From Leishmania donovani (taxonomy: Eukaryota > Euglenozoa > Kinetoplastea > Trypanosomatida > Trypanosomatidae): a DNA stretch of 64,000 nt. A program made the translations under genes and the position numbers. This document shows, in pieces, positions 1 to 10,334 of the stretch (the stretch's first letter is position 1; every line of letters starts with the position of its first letter). The DNA lies in NCBI RefSeq assembly GCF_000227135.1, contig NC_018255.1:901437-965436 (forward strand). The letters are read 5' to 3'. Below the pieces are notes generated by a model that saw nothing but the letters and a program-made list of their open reading frames with translations, searched no databases and had not been told where the DNA came from.

Positions 1-1200
1 TGGATTGGATGTACGACGAGATGCTCCGCTGGGAGAGCAGCGTCGAGCACGCCGTCTTTCAGCCAGCCCTCCTCAAGTCCCGCGGTTCTCACACCAGCAC
101 ACGCTGACGGTCCCTGCACTTTCTCTCTCTCGTTCCTCACATTCCCTCCTCAACCCCGTCGACAGGGTGGTGGGGGCGGTCCGCTCAAGAGCGTCGTCGT
201 CGTCTGCAGCGGGGGGGGGTGAGCGCCCTCATGTTTGTTTGTCCCTTGCTCCACACAAATAGTGAAGAGAGAGCGCGCAGTGCAGTCGTCGGCCGAAACT
301 TCACATGCCTTTTGCTGCCATGGCGGTGTGTGCGTGTGGGGTGGTGTCCATGACGTATGCACCCGCCGCCATTTTCCTTTTTCTCGCATGAGGGCGGCCT
401 GCCCATCTCCTTGTTGGTGTCCCCCGCTCCTGCGCATGCGACGAAGGATGTCCAGACAATCAACGCTGTCGAGAACATCTAAGCATGCATATGTATGTAT
501 GTATGTGCGTGTGTCTCAGCAGGTATGCCCCTTTCCTCCGCTGCTCTTTCTTTTTTTTTGTTGTTTCTTTGCCATTTTTTCCTCTCGCGCCGCTCCACGT
601 CTGCATCTTCATCATGTAAACGCAGCGCCGTATCCTTAACACCCCTTTCCTCGCCCACCCACCCACCCACCCACCCACACCGATCATCAGGTGTTCATGG
701 TCTGCGGCGACACACCCCTCCCATACCTATTATTATTACCTTTCATTTTCTTTTGTCCCGCCCTCACAACCCGCTCATTTTCCACGTTCAACCAACCTCA
801 CCTCGTTTCCTATTTGGTGCACACCAGTTGGCGCGCGAGTGGGCGTCTTCTTGCGTCAAGTGTGCGGGTGCGTTCCCTGCCCCCTCTCCCCACTACCAGA
901 CGCTCACACACGCACAGCCACACTCACCGACACATACGAGCGCTTGAGCAAAGTACAACGAAGGCGACAAGCGAGGCAAGAGAAAGGGGCTACACAAGGT
1001 AAAACGCATACAAACAGAGATAGATAGCCACACAGCCAACACACGCCGTCGTGCATATAGAGATCGACCCGTGCCTCCCCCCACCGCGCTCGCTCGCGCG
1101 CGTTCTCTCCAGACACGCAAGACCCCATACGCGTACCTACAGCTGCACTCAAGCATACCTATACGCAGGAAGCATCAGCGTGCTTCCAGCAGGAGAAAAA
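1..1200 (+). other. Intergenic region upstream of topoisomerase II
   Basis: I see no convincing coding region here. The stretch holds pyrimidine-rich DNA (for example 540-600 and 720-800), a (CCCA)n run at about 653-677, and short CA/TG repeats. This fits the 3' UTR of a gene left of the window plus the 5' UTR and trans-splice region of the topoisomerase II gene. Short open frames are low-complexity translations of the pyrimidine and CA tracts. A frame open from 1051 joins the topoisomerase frame, but it begins with GTG and its extra 50 residues are unlike the family. Confidence 0.6.
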
Positions 1201-4200
1201 ATGGGCAAAACCGTCGAACAGATTTATCAGAAGAAGACGCAGCATGATCACATTCTCACGCGTCCTGACATGTACATCGGCACAATTGAGCCGGTGACAG
1301 ACGACATCTGGGTCTATGACGATGCAGAGAACACTATGAAGCAGCGCAAGTGCACCTGGACACCCGGGCTGTACAAGATCTTTGATGAGATACTGGTCAA
1401 TGCGGCAGACAACAAGGTACGCGACCCGATTGGCCAGACCGTCATTCGGGTGTGGATGACGGAGAACTATGTGCGAGTGTACAACAACGGCGAGGGCATC
1501 CCAATCCAGAAGCATCGCGAGCACGATCTCTGGGTGCCGGAAATGATCTTCGGGCACCTTCTTACCTCCTCCAACTATGACGATGAGGAGGCAAAGGTGA
1601 CGGGCGGGCGCAACGGCTTCGGCGCGAAGCTGACGAACGTATTCTCGAAGCAATTCGAGGTCGAGACCGTGCACAGCCGCTCTCGCAAGAAGTTCTACAT
1701 GAAATGGGCGAACAACATGCTGCAACACGACGACCCCGTTATCGTGCCGTGCGACAGCGCCGACTACACCATGGTCACCTTCTACCCCGACTTTGCACTC
1801 TTCCACGTCGATAAGTTTAGCGAGGACATGCTGCTGATGATGAAGCGGCGCGTGTACGACGTCGCGGGGTGCACCGACAAGACACTCAAGTGCTTCCTGA
1901 ACGATGAGCGCATTGCCTGCACCACCTTCCCGGAGTACGTCGACCTCTACCCCACCATGGGCGAGGAGAGGAAGGCGGCGAGCTACTCGCGCGTGAATGA
2001 CCGGTGGGAGGTGTGCGTGCGGGTGTCGAACATTGGGCCGCAGCAGGTGAGCTTCGTCAACTCCATCGCCACCACCCGCGGCGGCACACATGTCAAGTAC
2101 ATCATGGACCAAATCATCTCCAAGGTGGTGGAGCAGGCCAAGAAGAAGAAGAAGACAGACGTGAAGCCGCACATGATTAGGCCGCACATTTTTTTATTCG
2201 TCAACTGCCTCATTGAGAACCCCGGCTTCGACTCGCAGACAAAGGAGACGCTCAACACGGTCAAGAGCAAGTTCGGCAGCACGTGCGACCTGCCCAACAG
2301 TATCGTCGACTACATCATGAGCTCCGGCATTGTTGAGCGCTCAGTCGAGATGGCTAACAGCAAGATCGCAAGGGAGATGGCGTCCAAGATGAGGTCGTCG
2401 GACCGGAAACAGATTATGGGCATCCCGAAGCTAGACGACGCCAACGAGGCGGGCGGCAAGCACAGCCACCGCTGCACGCTCATCCTCACAGAGGGTGATT
2501 CAGCCAAGACACTCTGCACGGCCGGCCTGGCGGTGAAGGATCGGGACTACTTTGGCGTGTTTCCGCTGCGCGGCAAACCCCTCAACGTGCGCGAGGCGTC
2601 GCTGAAGAAGCTGGCGGCCTGCGAGGAGATTCAGTGCGTTATGAAGATTATGGGGCTCGACATTCGCCAAAAGTACGAGAACGCAGACGGGCTGCGCTAC
2701 GGTCACCTTATGATCATGTCCGATCAGGACCATGACGGGTCGCACATCAAAGGGCTGCTCATCAACTTCATTCACTGCTTCTGGCCGAACCTGCTGCGGG
2801 TGCCTGGCTTTCTTCAGCAGTTTATCACGCCGATTGTGAAAGCCCGACCAAAAGGCCGCGGCGGGGCCGGCAAGGCCATCTCCTTCTTCTCCATGCCGGA
2901 CTACTTCGAGTGGAAGAAGGCGATTGGCGACAACCTGAGCAATTACCAAATTCGGTACTACAAGGGTCTCGGCACGTCCGGCGCTGAGGAGGGCCGCGAG
3001 TACTTCGAGAACATCGACCGGCACCGCCTCAACTTTGTGGAGCAGGAGCAGAGCGAGGAGGACCGCATTGTCATGGCGTTTGGCAAGGACCGCGTCGAGG
3101 ACCGCAAGGAGTGGATCACGAACTTCAAGACGAACGTGAACGTGAATGAGTCAATGGACTACAACGTGCGCCAGGTGTCGTATCGAGACTTTGTGGACAA
3201 GGAGCTGATTCTCTTCTCCATCGCCGACTGCGAGCGCAGCATCCCGAGCGTGATTGACGGCTTCAAGCCCGGCCAGCGCAAGATCCTGTTCTCCTGCTTC
3301 AAGCGCAACTTGGTGAACTCCATCAAGGTGGTGCAGCTTGCCGGCTACGTCTCGGAGCACTCCGCATACCACCATGGCGAGCAGTCGCTTGTGCAGACGA
3401 TCGTCGGAATGGCGCAGGACTTTGTGGGCAGCAACAACGTCCCGCTGCTGCGCAAGGATGGCCAGTTCGGTACGCGTCTGCACGGTGGCAAGGACCACGC
3501 CGCGGGCCGCTACATCTTCACCCGGCTCATGCAGGTCTCCCGGGCCATCTTCCACCCGGCCGACGATTTTGTGGTCGAGTACAAGGACGACGACGGTCTC
3601 TCGGTGGAGCCTTTCTTCTACATTCCGGTCATCCCGATGGTGCTGGTGAACGGCACGACGGGCATCGGCACCGGGTTCAGCACAAGCATCCCGAACTACA
3701 ACCCGCTGGAGATCATCAGCAACCTCGAGCGCCTCATGCGGGGCGAGGAGGTGCACAAGATGCAGCCGTGGTACTTCGGCTTCACCGGCACAATGGAGGA
3801 GAAGGAGCCGGGCAAGTTCGTCTCCCACGGCAGGTACGAGATACGCCCGGATGGGGTGGTGTGCATCACGGAGCTGCCGATCGGCGTGTGGACGCAGGCG
3901 TACAAGAAGTTTCTGGAGGACATGCGGGAGAAGGAGCTCGTGGTGCAGTACCGCGAGCACACGACGGATGTGACGGTGGATTTCGAAGTGTTTCTGCATC
4001 CCCAGGTGCTGGAACAGTGGGTTTCGCAGGATGTCGTGGAGGAGCGGCTGCAGCTGAAGGAGTACGTGCACGCGACGAACATCATCGCTTTCAACAAGGA
4101 GGGCCAGATCACCAAGTACTCGGACGCGGAGTCGGTGCTCAAGGAGTTCTATCTCGTGCGCCTCGACTACTACGCGAAGCGCAAGCAATACCTCTTGGGT

Positions 4201-5697
4201 GAGCTGCGTCGGCTGACGAGCAAGCTGGAGAACATGGTCCGCTTCGTGCGCGAGGTGGTGGAGGGCACGCTCGTTGTGACCAAGCGGAAAAAGAAGGAGC
4301 TGCTCGAGGACCTGCAACGGCGCATGTATCTGCCCTTCCCGCCCTACACAAAGAAGAAGCTGTCTTCGACAACCGTGGAGGAGGGGGACGGCGAGGGGGC
4401 GCCCGACGCGCAGAACAGCGAGGAGGACGTGCTGGGCATGGGGAACGCCGCCGACGGTGGAGCAGACGACGGCGCGGCAGAGCCGCCGGAGGTGCGTCGT
4501 GCCACTCGCGACTACGACTACCTGCTTGGCATGAAGCTGTGGAGCCTCACGGCGGAGATGATTGCGCGGCTGGAGGCGCAGATGGACCGGGCCCGCCGCG
4601 ACACTGCCACGATGGAGGCCCGCACACCGAAAGATATGTGGATGGAGGACCTCAAGGTGCTGCGCACCAAGCTGGAGAGCTTCTACGCGGACCGCGAAGT
4701 GGAGATTGCTACCATTCAACGCAAGAAGGTGAAGAAGCCGTTTGACGCTCGACGACTGCGCGTGCCGATCTTGTCCGACAAGGCGCGCTCTCTGCTGCAG
4801 AAGGAGGCGGAGAAGGCTCTGAAGGCGAACGGCGTCGGCGGCCGCCGTCGCGTCGGCGGTGGCGATGACGCGCTTGCCGGCGGAGCTGCCTCGGCCCTTG
4901 GCGAGGCCGCGCGGCCGAAGCCGAAGAAGGCCGCGGCGAAGAAGCGACGCAAGGCAAAGGACAGCGATGAAGACGACGACAGCGACTCCGATGAGGAGTG
5001 GATGTTTGACAACAACGACGATGACGATGAGGGCGAGAACATCGTCGGTATGGGTGATGCCGGAGCGCCGCCGGTGCCGGAGAGGGCACGGGCGTGCGAC
5101 TCCCCGAAGAGGCCCCGCGCAGCTCCGAAGCGCCACGCAGCATCGAAGCCGCGCAAGAAGGTGCGTAACAGCGACGACGACGACGACTCAAGCGACAGCA
5201 GCAACAGCGGCAGCTCCAAGCCAGTGAGGCGCAGGCCCAAGAAGGACGCGACATCGTTAGTCACTGCTGCCGCTACGAAGACTTCGGCTGATGACCTTGA
5301 CCTGGACGGCTTCGGACTCGATGCGCTCACCTCCGCTCCAGCGGCGAGCGCCGCTCCGAAGATGGCCATGACTGCCGCGTCCCTGTCAAACGGCGGTGCA
5401 GCGCGCTCCACAAAGCCCACCGCAGACGCCGACGATGATCTCCTCCTGCTGGGGCTCGGCAAGGCGAAGACAAAGACAGCTCCACAGGCTGCCACAGCAG
5501 CTAGCAAGAGGGCCACTGCCGCCTCTGTCCGCCCTACAAAGCCGCACGCGAAGCCGGCTGCTCGGCGGCGACGCCGCGGCGGCAGCAGCGACTCGAGCGA
5601 TGATGACGACGAAGACAGCACCGATGCGTCGGCGTCGTCATTGGAGGAGTCCTCCGCGTCATCCGACTCCGGCTCCGACTACAGCTTCAGTGACTAG
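1201..5697 (+). CDS. TOP2: DNA topoisomerase II (nuclear type)
   Basis: Type IIA topoisomerase, which passes one duplex through a transient double-strand break using ATP, in chromosome decatenation and replication. The 1498-residue translation starts MGKTVEQIYQKK, as family members do. The GHKL ATPase domain shows EILVNAADN and the ATP-binding GRNGFGAKLTN loop (from about residue 135), then a QTKETLN loop. The TOPRIM domain has EGDSAK (from E431) and SDQDHDGSH with D508, D510 and D512 for metal. The cleavage domain contains AAGRYIFT with the catalytic tyrosine at Y771 preceded by R770. The last ~350 residues are low-complexity acidic, serine and lysine stretches, typical of the regulatory and nuclear-localising tail of nuclear enzymes. 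The shorter kinetoplast topoisomerase II lacks such a tail, so I favour the nuclear enzyme. Confidence 0.97.
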   Translation: MGKTVEQIYQKKTQHDHILTRPDMYIGTIEPVTDDIWVYDDAENTMKQRKCTWTPGLYKIFDEILVNAADNKVRDPIGQTVIRVWMTENYVRVYNNGEGIPIQKHREHDLWVPEMIFGHLLTSSNYDDEEAKVTGGRNGFGAKLTNVFSKQFEVETVHSRSRKKFYMKWANNMLQHDDPVIVPCDSADYTMVTFYPDFALFHVDKFSEDMLLMMKRRVYDVAGCTDKTLKCFLNDERIACTTFPEYVDLYPTMGEERKAASYSRVNDRWEVCVRVSNIGPQQVSFVNSIATTRGGTHVKYIMDQIISKVVEQAKKKKKTDVKPHMIRPHIFLFVNCLIENPGFDSQTKETLNTVKSKFGSTCDLPNSIVDYIMSSGIVERSVEMANSKIAREMASKMRSSDRKQIMGIPKLDDANEAGGKHSHRCTLILTEGDSAKTLCTAGLAVKDRDYFGVFPLRGKPLNVREASLKKLAACEEIQCVMKIMGLDIRQKYENADGLRYGHLMIMSDQDHDGSHIKGLLINFIHCFWPNLLRVPGFLQQFITPIVKARPKGRGGAGKAISFFSMPDYFEWKKAIGDNLSNYQIRYYKGLGTSGAEEGREYFENIDRHRLNFVEQEQSEEDRIVMAFGKDRVEDRKEWITNFKTNVNVNESMDYNVRQVSYRDFVDKELILFSIADCERSIPSVIDGFKPGQRKILFSCFKRNLVNSIKVVQLAGYVSEHSAYHHGEQSLVQTIVGMAQDFVGSNNVPLLRKDGQFGTRLHGGKDHAAGRYIFTRLMQVSRAIFHPADDFVVEYKDDDGLSVEPFFYIPVIPMVLVNGTTGIGTGFSTSIPNYNPLEIISNLERLMRGEEVHKMQPWYFGFTGTMEEKEPGKFVSHGRYEIRPDGVVCITELPIGVWTQAYKKFLEDMREKELVVQYREHTTDVTVDFEVFLHPQVLEQWVSQDVVEERLQLKEYVHATNIIAFNKEGQITKYSDAESVLKEFYLVRLDYYAKRKQYLLGELRRLTSKLENMVRFVREVVEGTLVVTKRKKKELLEDLQRRMYLPFPPYTKKKLSSTTVEEGDGEGAPDAQNSEEDVLGMGNAADGGADDGAAEPPEVRRATRDYDYLLGMKLWSLTAEMIARLEAQMDRARRDTATMEARTPKDMWMEDLKVLRTKLESFYADREVEIATIQRKKVKKPFDARRLRVPILSDKARSLLQKEAEKALKANGVGGRRRVGGGDDALAGGAASALGEAARPKPKKAAAKKRRKAKDSDEDDDSDSDEEWMFDNNDDDDEGENIVGMGDAGAPPVPERARACDSPKRPRAAPKRHAASKPRKKVRNSDDDDDSSDSSNSGSSKPVRRRPKKDATSLVTAAATKTSADDLDLDGFGLDALTSAPAASAAPKMAMTAASLSNGGAARSTKPTADADDDLLLLGLGKAKTKTAPQAATAASKRATAASVRPTKPHAKPAARRRRRGGSSDSSDDDDEDSTDASASSLEESSASSDSGSDYSFSD

Positions 5698-6269
5698 AGT
5701 TAGCAGTCGCACAGGGCGATTGCGAAGCTGGCGAAGGCATGTCTCTCCTGAGCGCCCCTGCGTCTTCACATACCGACTTTTTCGGAGCCGAGTCGCGAGT
5801 GCGAACTCGCACACATACACAGGCACATAGGGAGACACGTCGAGTACTTGGTCATGCGTACGCAAGCACGAAGGACAGGCTCCAGTCGGATGAGCCCCCT
5901 TCCTCCCTTGGCACATGCACACAAACGCTCTTCTTTTCTGCAGCTTGTCGTCGCACCGCGCGCCGTCTTCTGTCGTCCTCACCACTTCCTCATTGGGCTG
6001 GCACGGGCCACAAGCGCGGGCGTCTACCCGCCATCATTGGGATGGGGTGCTTCAGCGATGATGTGATGTGGCAAACGCCCTGGAGCTCTGAGGATCCGCA
6101 AATGGACATAAACATCGATGTGCAATGAAAAACAGAGATGAGCGCTGGAGGGCTTTCGCAGGGGTCTTCGCGACTGCGTTGCAGTGCAGCCTCAGCTTCC
6201 GCAGCACACGCGTAAACGACAGAGAGGCGTGATGTCTCCTTGTTTGACACATCTGTGCGTCGCGCTCTT

Positions 6270-6273
<4 letters not shown>

Positions 6274-6300
<27 letters not shown>
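6274..6300. repeat. (TG)n microsatellite
   Basis: An uninterrupted TG dinucleotide run of 27 bases in the intergenic region. Similar CA/TG runs occur in most intergenic regions of the window and are common in Leishmania UTRs. Confidence 0.95.
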
Positions 6301-6370
6301 CTGCCATCCACAAGCGCGACTTTGCGCGTCAGCTCACGAGATGGACTGGCGAATCGCTGCGCCGTGCGTT

Positions 6371-6407
6371 GCCTCTCGTTTTCCTTTTTCTTTTTCGTGC
6401 TCGTCAG
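6371..6407 (+). promoter_or_regulatory. Candidate trans-splice acceptor for eIF2B epsilon
   Basis: A pyrimidine-rich stretch (CCTCTCGTTTTCCTTTTTC and on) ends at the first downstream AG at 6406-6407. It would give a 5' UTR of about 170 bases before the ATG at 6574. This is the usual trypanosomatid arrangement for spliced-leader addition. Other pyrimidine tracts nearby (6476-6500, 6545-6570) are alternatives, so this is inference only. Confidence 0.35.
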
Positions 6408-6573
6408 CGTCCTGCCATCGCTCATGTTTTACGGCGGGTTGTGCAGGCGCGCACGCGATGCGAACTCCCTTCCTTCTGCCGTCCCGCTTTTGCCTTTCTG
6501 CTTTGCACCTCCGCATGTTCGTACACGGCCACTCGTGTAGTGATAGCTTCTTTCTTCGTTGCTTTTTCGAATC

Positions 6574-9084
6574 ATGGACATGGCAGCTGTTCGCCGCGGC
6601 GTCGTCGATCGCAGTGATCGGCAAGGGCCGAAGCTGATCGCCGTGATCATTGGCGAGGCGCTGTTGCCCACACGCCTGCATGGCGGGCGCGCGACCGTTG
6701 TTGGCCCGCTGAGCCCCCTCAGTCCCTCCCCTCGCATTCCGGCTGCGCTGCTGCCGGTGTGCAATACCCCCGTCATCGACTATGTGCTTGAAAACTTGGT
6801 CCTGAACGGGGTGGATGAGGCGACCATCCTGCTCAACTCCTCCTCTGCGGCGAAGACGATTGCGCACCTCTCCGAGTGCCGCACGGCGCGTGGCAAGCCG
6901 TGGATGCTGAGTGACTCCATAAACGTGACGGTGGTCGAGTGCGCGCGCCGAATCAGCACGCTGGCGGACGCCGCGGACGAGATGCGGGAGCGCAACGTCG
7001 TTCCGCAAAACGGTTCGTTCCTGCTCGTCCCGATCGACACGGTGGCCTCCTTCACGAACCTGCGCGCGTGCTATCAGACACACCTGGAGCGGGTGCGCAA
7101 GGTGAGCAAGTACGCCGCAACGTTGCTGTGCGTCTCCTCTCGCTCCGCTCTTGCGGCAGCCCTGCGCAACTCCTTGATGAACCACCTCGCTGAAGCAGAG
7201 GAGGTGAGCTCTCAGTCCCCCGTATCCCCGATCGGCGGCAGTGGCCGCCACGGCGTACTTAGCATCCGGCAGACGTCGGAGATGCTGCGCCTTCGCAACT
7301 ACACGGCCCCGGTGCTTCCGCGGGAGCGCCACACCATGTTCGTGCTCAACAAGGCAACGCAAGTTGTGACGTACATGGCGCGCTTCGAAAACGGCGAGGA
7401 GGCACCGGAGCCGCCGGCGGTGGCGTTCAGCAGCAGTGCCCCGCAGTCGGTGCGCATGGACCTCTTGCCGACCGGCTACATGTTTTGCTGCTGCGAGGCG
7501 CTCTCCCTAATCGAGTTTCACATTCGCGACCTCTACAGTTTCCTCAGCACATCTCTGCTAGGCCAGACGGAGATCTACGGCAACGTCTTCGGTCTCATCG
7601 AGCTACCCTCATCCTCGGCGGTGCTGGAGCCGATAAACAGCGCGGAGGCGTACATCCAGTGCAACCTCGACGTGTGCGCGCGGCGGCTTTTTCCGATGAC
7701 GCGGGAGAGCTGCTTTGCCGAGGAGTTGGCCAAGTACGCCGTCTCCTCGACGTGCGAAACTGTCTACCTGCACACGACCGCCAGGTGCGCAAGCAGCAGC
7801 CTCATGGGCCCGAATGTGGTAGTAGGCGAGGAGGTGAGCGTGCCGGCCTCGGTGGAGCTGGCCGGGACAGTGCTCGGCGCGCGCGTCGAGCTAGGCGATG
7901 AGGCCTCGCTGCGCAGCTGTGTCGTGATGGAGGGCGCCCGAATCGGGCGTCGGTGTGTGCTGCACGGGTGCCTGATCGGGCCCCACGCCGTGATTGGAGA
8001 TGGCGCGGAGCTCTCCTACGTCGTTGTGGGGGAGCGCTGTGTGTTGGACGGGGTAACCATTAGCGGTGCACCACTCGTGCTGCAGCATCAGGCGATCGAG
8101 TGCGACGTGGACGACATCAGCGGCACAGACGAGGACGGCGTTTCAAGAGGTGACGAGGGCGAGGAGGGGTCGTCTTCCTCATCTCTCTCCAGCAGCAGCG
8201 AGGGCGCCGTAGGCCACAAGACGGACAAGCTGCTCACCGGCGCCAACGGCCGCGGGCACGCGCTTGAGGACCGTTACAGCAGTAACATTCTCCCAACCAG
8301 TGCGCTCTTCACGGAGGACCCGGTGGCGCGCCCGTCGCAGAGCGATGGCGAGGGTGAATCCTCTGAGGAGGACGACGAGCAAGTGCTGTTTCGCCGCAGC
8401 ATTCAGCGCCACGTCCAGGCGGCGCTCCTGCAACCGTCACGCATTGAATCCAGCAGCTACGACATGTCCACCATATGCCTCTCCAGCGGCTTCGGCTACC
8501 CCGAGCTGTGCGAGATCGTCACGGAGCTGCTCATGGAGCACCTCCTCAGTACCCATCGCGACGAGTCCCCGGCGAACATAGTCGAGGCCGCGCGAGATAT
8601 GTTCCACACATGGTGCCGGCCGTTCTACAGCAACTTCCTGTCCAAGAACCAGCAGCCGAACATGGACGCGATGGTCGCGACGCTCGAGGGGCTGTGCGGT
8701 GCCATCGGCGGCGAGAACTGTCCGCTGCGCTGCTACGGCCCGCAGCTCGTGGAGATTCTCTACTACGGTTGCGAAGATGACCTCTACAATGAGCGCGGCT
8801 ACTGCATTGTGAGCGGCGAGAGCTTGATCGCCTTCGACGCGGAGATGGAGCACCGGCGTGAGGTGTTGCAGCGCTACACCGCCTTCAAGGGTGGCCGGGT
8901 CAAGAACAGGGGCGCCGCAAGGCTGTCGAGCAGCAACTCCGACACATCCAGCAGCAGTAGCAGCAGCACCAGTAGCGGCGACGATGAAGAGTCGCGTGAC
9001 CTGCACGAGGAAGGCAAGGTGCTGGTCGCCGTCAGCTGCCACGACTTCATTATGGGTGTGAAGGACTTCCTCGAGGCTGAGTAG
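6574..9084 (+). CDS. EIF2B5: Translation initiation factor eIF2B, epsilon subunit
   Basis: Catalytic subunit of the eIF2 guanine-nucleotide exchange factor, acting in the cytoplasm to recycle eIF2-GDP. The 836-residue translation has the three expected parts. First is a nucleotidyltransferase-like domain (about residues 10-400; RIPAALLPVCNTPVIDYVLE near 55 is the sugar-nucleotide pyrophosphorylase signature). Second are left-handed beta-helix hexapeptide repeats (about 408-507; for example ARIGRRCVLHGCLIGPHAVI). Third is a C-terminal W2/HEAT domain (about 639-836) ending in the acidic FLEAE. An acidic, serine-rich linker (about 508-640) joins the helix to the W2 domain, and a second serine run lies near residue 800, inside the W2 region. 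The first ATG of the open frame is 6574, with a second at 6580. It is the gene equivalent to yeast GCD6. The gamma subunit was considered, but it lacks the W2 domain. Confidence 0.9.
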   Translation: MDMAAVRRGVVDRSDRQGPKLIAVIIGEALLPTRLHGGRATVVGPLSPLSPSPRIPAALLPVCNTPVIDYVLENLVLNGVDEATILLNSSSAAKTIAHLSECRTARGKPWMLSDSINVTVVECARRISTLADAADEMRERNVVPQNGSFLLVPIDTVASFTNLRACYQTHLERVRKVSKYAATLLCVSSRSALAAALRNSLMNHLAEAEEVSSQSPVSPIGGSGRHGVLSIRQTSEMLRLRNYTAPVLPRERHTMFVLNKATQVVTYMARFENGEEAPEPPAVAFSSSAPQSVRMDLLPTGYMFCCCEALSLIEFHIRDLYSFLSTSLLGQTEIYGNVFGLIELPSSSAVLEPINSAEAYIQCNLDVCARRLFPMTRESCFAEELAKYAVSSTCETVYLHTTARCASSSLMGPNVVVGEEVSVPASVELAGTVLGARVELGDEASLRSCVVMEGARIGRRCVLHGCLIGPHAVIGDGAELSYVVVGERCVLDGVTISGAPLVLQHQAIECDVDDISGTDEDGVSRGDEGEEGSSSSSLSSSSEGAVGHKTDKLLTGANGRGHALEDRYSSNILPTSALFTEDPVARPSQSDGEGESSEEDDEQVLFRRSIQRHVQAALLQPSRIESSSYDMSTICLSSGFGYPELCEIVTELLMEHLLSTHRDESPANIVEAARDMFHTWCRPFYSNFLSKNQQPNMDAMVATLEGLCGAIGGENCPLRCYGPQLVEILYYGCEDDLYNERGYCIVSGESLIAFDAEMEHRREVLQRYTAFKGGRVKNRGAARLSSSNSDTSSSSSSSTSSGDDEESRDLHEEGKVLVAVSCHDFIMGVKDFLEAE

Positions 9085-10334
9085 GGTGTCCGTGGGAGGA
9101 GTGGGTGGAAGAGGAAGGGCGAGGGAAGCTTCCAGCCCAAAGAGAGGAGGGGGAGAGGCACAAGGCGCACGCGGGCAGCGACGAAGCGGCCCACGCTCCC
9201 CATCTTTCAGCGTTCTTCCCCCCTCCCCCACACCCTGAGCGCATAGGAACACAAAGCCAATATGGCTTCACAGAGGGCTCGAGTGCACGGAAGTGCTGAT
9301 AACGTTGACCACCTGTGCTTTCCCATTCTCTGCCTCCCCATGATCTTCAACCCGTCCTCGCGCGCTGGCTCTTTCGCTGAGGCTCCGGGGCTGAGAAGTC
9401 GTTTTCTGATAACGAGCAGCGGAGTGCATATGCGTCCACCTTGAACCATCTAAGCAGGCCGCAAGCGTAAACGTGACGCAGCCTGCTCATCAAGGGTGGG
9501 TGGGTGGAATCCCAAGAGGTGCTCTGTTTTTCTATCGGTGTTTTGTGTGTACGAGTGCATTCCTAGATGGTGTCTGCGTGTGTGTGTGTGGCGGCGAGGG
9601 GGAGGGCTGCGACGGGGACGCTGAGTGCCCGCTGCGCGCAAACCCCTGTCATCGTCTGCATCCACGCAGTTATTGACACAAGCGCGCATGTGTGAGGCGT
9701 AGAAGCGAGGGCGACGTAGGGAGAGGTGCAGCGCTACGAGGAGGGCGCGCCCGCGTTCTTCTGGTCTGCTATCATCTTCCCTCTCTTCGTGCCCCTTCTT
9801 GCTTCTCGAATGGCGATGCGCATGTGCCCCTAGCTCGTCACTGCTTTGCCCGTAGCAAGATCAGGGCGCTGCCTGATCACCGTCTTTGCCCCCCCCCCCT
9901 CCCCCCTCCCTCGCTCCCCCTCGATCCACCGCTTTATCATCATCTCCCCCTTCCCCATTTCTCACTGGCGCTCAAAAACTGTGCGCTTCAGCGTGGCTGC
10001 CCTCCAGTGTGCGTGTTCCTTTGGATTTCGCTTCCTTTTCTGGTGCGCGCGCCTGACTCTCCGCCTCCCAGAACCTTCTCCTCCGCTCTCTCGCGCGCAC
10101 ATCAGGGACGTACACACACACACACGTGACGCGCGCACACGTAAAAGGTACACAGACATCCTCACACTTCATAGAGAGAAGGAGAGTGAGGCGTCCATAG
10201 AATCGGTCTAACGCATAGAGGCGTGCGAGAGACGTACCGAACTTCCGCGTCGTGCCGCGGTGAGTGCGTGCGCGCTCATGTGTGTTCACGCCTAGGCAAG
10301 GCGTTCGCTTGACGCGCTTTGGCTACTGTGAAAA
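9085..10334 (+). other. Intergenic region
   Basis: No gene is seen. It contains a purine-rich start (9100-9165), a strongly pyrimidine and poly-C stretch at about 9885-9960, and CA repeats near 10110. The pyrimidine stretch with an AG at about 9990 is a plausible trans-splice region for the next gene. Confidence 0.55.

Larger units (their letters stand above)
5698..6573 (+). other. Intergenic region, TOP2 to eIF2B epsilon
   Basis: No gene is seen. The region carries a (TG)n microsatellite at 6274-6300 and a pyrimidine tract at about 6371-6407 that could direct trans-splicing of the next gene. The rest looks like the 3' UTR of the topoisomerase gene. Confidence 0.6.

Noticed and set aside
1051..1200. 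N-terminal extension of topoisomerase II
   Set aside because: The frame is open but begins with GTG, and the 50 extra residues are unlike the family, whose N-terminus matches the ATG at 1201.
3151..5136. 661-codon open frame on the minus strand inside topoisomerase II
   Set aside because: It is antisense to a well-conserved gene; GC-rich codon bias produces long antisense frames. The translation is His/Leu/Arg-rich without any family.
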